Shown here piece by piece: positions 50,914 to 57,923 of a DNA stretch of 57,923 nucleotides (the first letter of the stretch is position 1; each line of letters begins with the position of its first letter). The DNA is from Schoenoplectus triqueter. Taxonomy: Eukaryota; Streptophyta; Magnoliopsida; Poales; Cyperaceae. The DNA is taken from positions 1-57,923 of the forward strand of contig CAXKVV010000683.1 in the NCBI GenBank assembly GCA_964058805.1. Reading direction: 5' to 3'. The notes beneath the pieces were generated by a model. That model saw nothing but the letters and a program-made list of their open reading frames with translations, was not told the DNA's origin and did no database searches. The translations under genes were made by a program, and so were the position numbers.

Positions 50914-51243
50914 AATTTATTTTGAAAATTTTGACAACTGAATTTATATAACATTATAACTCCATAAAAAAATAAAAACTAAAAATATAAATATATTCTT
51001 AAGTTCTGGATTTATTGTGCTTCAAGTTTCATATAATTTGGATGTCATTTGATATTTCATCAAAAACCATTAAATCTACACCATTAAAATTATCATATAA
51101 TTTTAATGATTTCTGATAAAATATTAAATGACATTCAAATTATATGAAACTTTAAACATAATCAATTCACAAACTTAATAATATATATTTTTTAAGACTT
51201 TTTTAATCAATTCACAAACTTATCAAAATAAATGATTGTCAAA
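50914..51243. mobile_element. Fold-back MITE, family D copy 2
   Basis: Left end ATTTATTTTGAAAATTTTGA and right end TCAAAATAAATGATTGTCAA are imperfect inverted repeats. The inner arms TTTCATATAATTTGGATGTC and its partner near 51120-51155 pair. The central palindrome (51082-51108) is identical to that of copy 1 at 46983-47009. Overall similarity to copy 1 is clear but moderate. Non-coding. Confidence 0.65.
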
Positions 51244-52003
51244 CATTCCTACCCTAAACTGAAAGAACTAATCATCGAAATATCGAGATATATTACACGC
51301 CCATCTTTATGCTATATATTTTTTAGTATTTTTGACATTATCATTCCAACTAATAATATAAAATGTAGATAAAATATATTTGCACAGTCCGAAAATAATT
51401 TATACTACTTGAAAAGGTTAAGAATTGGGTTTCACTGGCGCTTTTTTCTATATATATATGTTGATCAAGAAAAGTTTAAATCGATCCAAAACTAAAATGA
51501 AATCATATGGAAGTGATGGAGAGGACAATCTACATATATATTGAATATTTTAGTTAGGATGATAATATCACATATAATTACGAATGATTTACCATAAAAA
51601 ATAGATGCATGATAATATGATATAGAGACCTATATAAAGAAATGTCGACTTTGATTTTCCTTTCTTGCTTTCGCTTTCGAATTTTTTTTTCTGTCTTTTG
51701 ATGTTTTAATTGGTCCATAAAATGGAATCCAGATCTCACTTATGACATACTACAATGACACTTTGTATAGGCGCGCATCTGAGCATATAATGCAAGTCAC
51801 TATTTGCCTTAGCAAAGAAAAAGATAAAGTTGTGAAAGCAACTCAAATGTGACATAAATTTCCTCTCAGATATGATTACATCGAAATAATATTCAACTAC
51901 TACAAGAGGCTAACTAGATTCCCAACTAGAAATTATTGCCCTTTTATAAAGAAAATTATGAGAATTTATTATTCTTTTCTAATATTATATATATATATAT
52001 ATA
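51244..52003. other. Intergenic stretch
   Basis: AT-rich, without a recognised gene or element. It ends in the (TA)n tract that received the fold-back elements. Confidence 0.4.
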
Positions 52004-52417
52004 CATAGTGGAGATACCATGAGCTTAAGCTCACGGAGGCCTTCCGTGAGCTTAATTCAAAAAACATATTAAATCATCTCGAAATTTTAATTTATCATTC
52101 TCATTAAATTCTTTATATAAAAATCTCGTGGGATGCAAAAATTTGGAGTGTTTTGAGCTTTTTAAGTCACCATTTTTAATTTTTTAAAATGATGTTCAAG
52201 TATTGAATATATTATTATTATTTTTAGAGCTGATTTTCAAAAATTAAAAACCACAAGTTAAAAAGCTCAAAACGCTCCAAATTTTTGCATCCCATGAGAT
52301 TTTCATATAAAGATTTTAATGAGAATGATAAATTAAAATTTTGAGATGATTTAATATGTTTTTTGAGTTAAGCTCACGGAAGACCTCCGTAAGCTTAAGC
52401 TCACGGTATCTCCACTG
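52004..52417. mobile_element. Fold-back MITE FB1
   Basis: The termini CATAGTGGAGATACC and GGTATCTCCACTG are inverted repeats. The two halves are complementary over most of their length around a centre near 52190-52250. Each terminus holds its own mini-hairpin (GCTCACGGA/TCCGTGAGC at the left). TA flanks both sides. It is not obviously related to FB2 and FB3. Confidence 0.75.
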
Positions 52418-52422
52418 TATAT

Positions 52423-52793
52423 AGGTGTGCTAATGTGCTTTATAAAGCATAAAATACTTCATACTTCACGGTATCCAAACCGTTAAATATGATTTTCATA
52501 TCAAAATCTCTTTGGTGATCAAATTTTAGAATTTTTAGATTTTTTTGTTATTTATTTAAAGAGATAGAAAATCGTTGATATTGAACGGTTCAGAAGACAT
52601 CAAATCAATGAATTTTGTAGCCCTTCAAAAAAATAGTAAAAAAATTCCAAAAAATATAAAATTTGATCATCAAGGAGATTTTGATCTGAAGATCATATTT
52701 AATAGTTTGGATCGTTCATTTGAATTTTAAAATATGAAATATAAACATAAAGTATGAAGTATTTTGTGCTTTCTAAAACACATTAGTACACCT
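52423..52793. mobile_element. Fold-back MITE FB2
   Basis: Ends AGGTGTGCTAATGTG and CACATTAGTACACCT are inverted. Arms continue (AAAATACTTCATACTT and AAGTATGAAGTATTTT) through most of the element with mismatches. Its inner arm (TTTGATCATCAAGGAGATTT, then TTTGGATCG) resembles that of FB3. Non-coding. Confidence 0.75.
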
Positions 52794-52798
52794 CTCAA

Positions 52799-52800
<2 letters not shown>

Positions 52801-52844
<44 letters not shown>
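52801..52844. repeat. (TA)n microsatellite between FB2 and FB3
   Basis: Uninterrupted TA dinucleotides. The run continues as (TA)n beyond FB3 at 53247-53274, so FB3 lies within one TA tract. Confidence 0.95.
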
Positions 52845-52847
<3 letters not shown>

Positions 52848-53243
52848 TAATGCTATGGTGCTTCGCGAAGCAAAAAATCTTTTGTGCTTCGCGTCCGTAT
52901 CTCGAATTTAAAAGTTCAAACGGCCGATCCAAACCATTGAACATCATCTTCATATTGAAATATCCTTGGAGGTCAAATTTTATATTTTTTTGAATTTTTT
53001 TGATATTTTTTAGATGGGTACAAAGTTTGTTAATCTAAAGATTTCTGCACCATCCAAAACAAGCGACTTTGTACCCATCTAAAAAATATCAAAAAAATTC
53101 AAAAAAATATAAAATTTGATCTCCAAGGATATTTCAATATGAAGATGATGCTCAACGGTTTGGATCGGCCGTTTGAACTTTTAAATTCGAGATACGGACG
53201 CGAAGCACAATTTTTTTTTACTTCGCGAAGCACCATAGCATTA

Positions 53244-53246
<3 letters not shown>
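52845..53246. mobile_element. Fold-back MITE FB3, near-perfect 181-bp arms
   Basis: Arms 52845-53026 and 53066-53246 are nearly perfectly complementary around a 39-nt loop. The ends are GAGTAATGCTATGGTGCTTC and its complement, and both contain the palindrome GCTTCGCGAAGC. Flanks are (TA)n on both sides, fitting a TA target. The open frame starting at 53139 only reads through the arm. Confidence 0.85.
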
Positions 53247-53277
<31 letters not shown>

Positions 53278-55600
53278 AAATTACAAGTGGCTGCAAAGTA
53301 TACTTCGTATCTAGAAATTATTTACTAATTTGGCAACAACTAGGTCACCCAAGATTTCATAAATTTTCATTGATTTAAGCACGGCTATCCAAGTGCTCTC
53401 TTTAAAAGATTATTAAAATAATATCCACTTATGTAGGGGGGAAATCTCTAGTGGTTATCTCACACGTTTTGGACATTTTGTTTTGAAAGGATGTCTGGAA
53501 AACTAAGGTACCTTTAGCAATCCAATTTTCTAATAGCTTTTCGATATTTCAGAATAGCCCTTGGTAGGAATATCTAAACACTGGCACACCTGCTTTTAGT
53601 TGTGTATTAAGGGCCCTAAAGGGAAATTATCCATGCAACAAACTAAAATTCACCCCTTCAGCTTAATATAATAGAATCAGAATGTTGTGTGAGGATAATA
53701 TAAACAAAAGGGTGGACAAGGTAATATTTTTTGATATTATCTGGAGTAGATTACAAACTGTGGATAACTTATTTATAAATTGTTTAAACGCTAATAAGGC
53801 CATTTGGACAAGGTTTTGTAGTTTTTCAATCCAGGAAAATGTCAGCATATCTGATATTTATAGATTTTTCGATCAAGCAGGCCAGGATATATTTAAAATC
53901 AGGATAATATATAGAGTGTAGCTAGACCAAATTTATTGTTTAATAGAGGCTGGTGGATGGTACTTGTAGCTGAAAATAAATAATAAATCAATTCATGCAC
54001 TCGTTTAATTTTTTGGGCACAGAAAAAAAAATGTGTCACTAGATGGAATGCCACAATACACTTTGGAATCAATTTGGATGATATATAGTGGAGAAAACTC
54101 TTGATAAATGATGATCTAACTATATCCGAGTAGTTGCTTGCATTTGATTTGCCTTAAAAGCTTCAGTGAATATGTTTTATTTCTGTATTTTGTGGAATTA
54201 TGTGCTACTTTTGTTTAGCTTTAAATCGAAATAACAAAAACATATTTGGGTTGTTCTATCAACTTTAGGGTAAACCTCATGTGAGGCCCTAAAATAAGTC
54301 AAAATCAATAATTGAGCTTCTTTCAAAGAAGATAATGACAGGACCCAATTCAAAAAAGAGAAATCGTGCAACTTTTCCAGTGTATCAATATATATATATA
54401 TATTTTGGAGAAGTATCGTTTATTCTTCTTACAGTTTTGCGTTTTTGGGAGACATGCATTGAAGTTGGAAAACTTCGGCATAAATCATGAAAAATTATTT
54501 CCTTTTGTGGATATGAAACACTTGGTAGACTATCATATCATGAGCTTTTACCTGGAAATAGGACATGAGACTGTTATACACTTATACTATTATACACCCA
54601 TTTACCAAAATAATCTGTACAAATGATAAAAATTTAAATTTACCTGATTATTTAAATCATATCAACAGACAAATAAATAAATTCAATTTTTTTTGTACAT
54701 CGAATAACAACATAGATTGAAGTTTTTTCCATTAGATATAAAATATGAATATGATAGGGTAGCTAATCTATAAAAAATCACATGATTATTTTTTTAGTCA
54801 TTATTTGCTATACCCATACTAGATACAAATCATGAATTAGAATATTAATAAAACTAATTCCTAACGGGTGCTATACCCATACTAGATACAAATCATCAAA
54901 AGTTTTAATATTTATCCTAAATTTGTCTAAAAAGCTAGGACCCATTTGCGAATAACAAAAGGATTCACAGTCATTAAATGAAAAGATCTTGCATCAAGCA
55001 AAGTCTTATTTGACTAATTAAATGTAACATAGAGGGCCCTCTTTTATCCAATAATAACAACACTACATTGAAGAGGAACCCAACTCAATAAAACAAAGAG
55101 GAAAGTGACCAGAAACTATATTCTAGATTGCACAAATGAGAAAATTGGTTTACAAAATAAAATTAGACGTAAAAAAACAGGGCAGGAAAAAAAAAATAGT
55201 TTTGCGTTGACTCCTACCACCTCATCAGATAAATAAATGTTTTGAATCATCAAGCAACCTCGTCATATAAATAAATGTTTTGAATCATCAAGCACAATAC
55301 AACCGATACCAGCGGTTGCCATACTAAATCCCATTCTACAGCTAAAAATTAACAAAAGAAAATACTACATATTTTGCTGCCAACACTCATCTTTGTTTTT
55401 GGTGGGTGGCTGGGGGCACGAATCAAAGCTACAAGGTTTTTATAAGAATGTACACAATGGAGACCACAAAAATGTAACTAAAATTTTAACCATTCCAAGA
55501 CTCATACATGCACGGATCTGCATGTTCTCTTCTTTATCAGTTAATTTCAGACTTCCCTTTTACTTCACTTTTTCTTTTCCTTTTTCCTTTTTTTTTATGT
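53278..55600. other. Intergenic stretch with short direct repeats
   Basis: No gene was recognised; frames of up to 86 codons have no known motif. Direct repeats: GCTATACCCATACTAGATAC at about 54809 and 54871 (60 bp apart), and ATAAATAAATGTTTTGAATC at about 55230 and 55267. Confidence 0.4.
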
Positions 55601-55606
55601 TTTATT
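55601..55606 (-). terminator. Candidate polyadenylation signal
   Basis: The minus strand reads AATAAA about 100 nt downstream of the stop codon of the nucleotidyltransferase-family gene. Position and sequence fit a plant near-upstream element; other A/T-rich words nearby could serve as well. Confidence 0.4.
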
Positions 55607-55704
55607 TTTCTTTGTTTCCATCCAACTCCTAGACCATCATCCTGCAAGTAAAAACAGGTCTGCTAGAGTAGATCAGTTTTCTTTTTCTTTTTCTTTTTTC
55701 AGCT

Positions 55705-55762
55705 TCATCCTGAAAGAGGTGGAAAATCTCCTTCATCTTTAAGTTTGTATGTCTGGTTATTC
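55705..55762 (-). CDS. Last coding exon (58 nt)
   Basis: After a TATTTTTTCAG acceptor, one base completes the split Arg codon and 18 codons follow, NNQTYKLKDEGDFPPLSG, then TGA. The phase matches the upstream donor exactly, and an acidic FPPL-type end is seen in relatives, which supports this small exon over reading through the donor (which would add YVST... and a stop). Not confirmed by transcript data. Confidence 0.75.
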
Positions 55763-57642
55763 CTGAAAAAATAGACGGTAAATATATTTTTCACTGTTCT
55801 ATGGGAGCAATGCTGACCAAAAACAAACATATCTACAACAAATTTGATCCAAAATAAGTTGTTATCAAATTAGAAACCAGACAGGATGATAACCATATGA
55901 CCAATTGCGTAATGAGAACCATTATTACTTTTCACGGCTACAACTAAATATAACTAAGGTGATGCTGGTTTACTCCAAATTTGATCCAAAATAGTACTTA
56001 GGACCTAAGTACTATGATTAATACACAAAAAAACAGAATTGCTGAGCTGTGGAAACATACCTTTTACTTCTATTGGGTGGCATAGAATGTTTATTCCCAA
56101 TTAAAGGTCCTGCACTACTCGATCGTTGCTCGGTCTGTACAATAGCTGGTACTGGCGGCGGCGGCGGTGGGGCCCGTACGCCAACAGCATAGCTCGGACC
56201 ATTTGTAGGAAGCAAAACAGGTCTAATAGACCCGAACTCAAGCTGTTGCTCCTGCAGGAATAATGGCCCACTATTCCCACCTCTGTTCCCTTGGATTCCT
56301 ATTTGGGGTGACTGTGGGACGTTCATCACTGGCGAGCGGGGGAGCCACCGTCCATTAGGGGCACGGTAAGGAATGTGAAGAGGTGGCGGAGGTGGGGGTG
56401 GTCTGTATACCGGTGTTGATGGAGAATCAAAGATCAGCTCTTCAGCAACTACCATTTCAGGCATGGTACCTGCTTGATCTGCCCGGACCATGTTCCGGGA
56501 TTTGCCTTTTGGATGTACCCGGTCTCGGCATGGCTGCTGCTGCTGCTGTTGTCTCTGATGCTGCAATAATGAAAGAGAAATTTTATATGATGGACTCTAA
56601 TTAATTTTAGATAGAACTCAAGTGATCAGGTTTAAAATTAGAAAAATGCTCCTGGATTTGATCACTAGTAACATTTTATGAAAGCAAGGATCCACAAATA
56701 TATTATATAGTTCTATCCAAATAGTTTGTTTACATAACAGTTTCACTGGGGATAGTTTACAGACAAGTTGAGACTTGAATTCCTCCATAAATTAGATAGG
56801 GTATTTGTAACGTGCTCTTGTTTTTAATAAAAGGGAACTACAATGAAGTACTGTTTTGCTAGAAGGAAAGGAAGATAAAATAAGTAAAATGAACTACTAA
56901 TTTCATACCGACAATGGGAAATATGTGCCGGTCCCCCTTGTCTTGGGTGAATCATCCCCAACATAATGGCTGCCATGTGGTGAGTTAGTATGCTGCATGA
57001 CATAATATCCAATAGGACCTGCAAAATGTGAACCGGGCACAACTCCATTCAATCCTGCGTACCCATATGCACCTCTTTTCCCAAACTTGCCATCCATAAA
57101 TGGCATGTAAGAGGCTGTCCCCGCAGCACTGGAATCTGGTCTCGCAGGTTGACCCGGTGACATGAACGAGTAGGGCTGCTTGCTCTCAAAAAGATTAATT
57201 GCGAAGAAGAGATTCTTTACATTCTTTTCATTGTCACCAGTTATATTGGCAAACCCATCCGGCTCTGATGGTTCCTCTGACGAAGATGCTGTGCCAGCCT
57301 CAGAAGAATCAGGATCACACCCACCAAACCCATTAAGGATCTCTTCCTGGACAAACATGGAAGGTGCAAGATGGTGAGGGTACACAAATGCCCTATAATC
57401 TGGAATGAGACCATTAGGATATTGCATTGGCATCTGCGGGAAGGTTGCATCAGTATCTGCATAGGGAGATGTGGAGGTTTGTTCGGGAACGTCAGGACGG
57501 GGCCCGCCAGAGCCATGGCGTTCGAGGGTATTGCGAAAGAAGGTGCTGACCTCAAAAGGGATAGAGTCAGCTGAGAGACTCAGTATCTGGCTCAATTTGC
57601 GGGCACCGAAAAGAAATGCGCTACGTATACGGTAGAAGTTAC
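55705..57642 (-). CDS. Nucleotidyltransferase-family protein (PAP/OAS1 substrate-binding type), 3' part of gene
   Basis: Three coding exons join in frame on the minus strand: 57642-56909, 56560-56061 and 55762-55705, giving about 430 residues and a stop at 55705-55707. The gene starts beyond the window. The first exon seen opens with NFYRIRSAFLFGARKL, the conserved end of the poly(A)-polymerase/OAS1-type substrate-binding domain in a plant family of putative nucleotidyltransferases (for example Arabidopsis At3g51620 by recollection). The catalytic domain would lie upstream. The rest is a long low-complexity tail with Gln and Pro runs, ending DFPPLSG. Introns follow the GT-AG rule. Family is fairly sure; substrate and role are unknown. 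This is the only credible host gene in the window. Confidence 0.85.
56061..56560 (-). CDS. Second-last coding exon: Gln- and Pro-rich tail
   Basis: The acceptor is TTATTGCAG before CATCAGAGACAAC; the donor is AAAAG-GTATGTTT. The exon starts with HQRQQQQQQPCRDR, contains LIFDSPSTPVY, two proline runs (seven and six Pro), and ends PPNRSK plus two bases of the next codon. It is 500 nt long, so the intron is phase 2. The poly-Gln is encoded by a (CAG)n-like run and may vary in length between individuals. Confidence 0.8.
56909..57642 (-). CDS. Third-last coding exon: end of conserved domain and linker
   Basis: The acceptor is AAAAAATCAG before GTAACTTC; the exon starts in phase 1 (the first two bases complete a codon, Gly if the preceding exon ends in G). 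It reads NFYRIRSAFLFGARKLSQIL, then FFRNTLERHGSG and RPDVPEQ, conserved in the family, followed by an acidic Ser/Glu-rich linker (SSEEPSEPDG), and Gly/Tyr/Pro-rich sequence ending YFPLS. The donor is TCG-GTATGA, phase 0. Confidence 0.85.
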
Positions 57643-57923
57643 CTGATTTTTTAAGAAGTTAATTTATTAGAATTTGTCAGAAGCTGGGCTGAGTCATTTG
57701 TTGCAACTAAAAGCTTTTGTAAAATTGAATTTAATATAGGGTAACGGAAGGAAAAACAAATGGAGTTGGATTATTACTGATGGAACATTCACCATTGAAG
57801 CTTACATTAACAAGTAGATTTCTAGCTAGTAGTCTAGTACTAAATTAGACCTATTGGAAGTTTGGAACTAACTTGACCTTTATAATAAAATCGTTGCAAG
57901 AAGCTCAACTGACAGAGGCCCAA
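57643..57923 (-). other. Intron sequence upstream of the first exon seen
   Basis: AT-rich sequence with stops in all minus-strand frames and no family motif. It reads as an intron that continues beyond the window. Confidence 0.5.

Noticed and set aside
53139..53378. 79-codon frame across the right end of FB3
   Set aside because: It reads through a fold-back arm and a (TA)n tract (Tyr-Ile repeat).
57180..57574. Plus-strand and alternative minus-strand frames over the gene exons
   Set aside because: They are shadows of the spliced minus-strand gene, which has family motifs and in-phase GT-AG introns.

Overview
The window is nuclear DNA from a flowering plant, most likely a eudicot. The evidence is Ty1/copia and Ty3/gypsy relics of plant type, Tourist-like and fold-back MITEs, very AT-rich intergenic DNA, and one spliced gene of a plant nucleotidyltransferase (PAP/OAS1 substrate-binding) family at the right end. 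No bacterial-type operon, rRNA, tRNA or CRISPR array was seen.

Layout. 1-1384: decayed Ty1/copia element, minus strand (LTR piece, polypurine tract, RT/RNase H remnant). 1385-6907: unclassified, apparently non-coding segment packed with short inverted-repeat modules of two families whose stems change together, plus a cluster of G-box palindromes near its right end. 6908-7580: an edge fragment of the satellite. 7581-11853: broken Ty3/gypsy element, minus strand, cut inside its protease and carrying a foreign ~400-bp insert in its RT. 11854-40446: 28.6 kb of satellite, thirteen head-to-tail copies of a 2,201-2,203-bp higher-order repeat (HOR), each made of twelve diverged ~183-bp monomers. 40447-46800: AT-rich intergenic DNA with transposon debris and a perfect 35-bp inverted repeat. 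46819-51243: two related MITEs flanking two Tourist-like elements swollen by TAA/CAT-type simple repeats. 52004-53277: three fold-back MITEs inserted one after another in a (TA)n tract. 53278-55600: ordinary intergenic DNA. 55705-57642: last three coding exons of the only credible host gene, minus strand, whose 5' part lies beyond the window.

How the parts relate. The left satellite fragment and the main array share one HOR register. The gypsy element therefore probably inserted into the satellite, and a later deletion removed its 5' LTR, gag and protease start together with about 250 bp of satellite. HOR units are nearly identical inside the array and more diverged in the left edge fragment, as expected from homogenisation by unequal exchange. 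The short open frames that recur on the minus strand inside the array are by-products of the repeat and are not called as genes.

The two observations most worth following are the 12-monomer HOR satellite and the covarying hairpin modules at 1746-3006 and 4465-5000.
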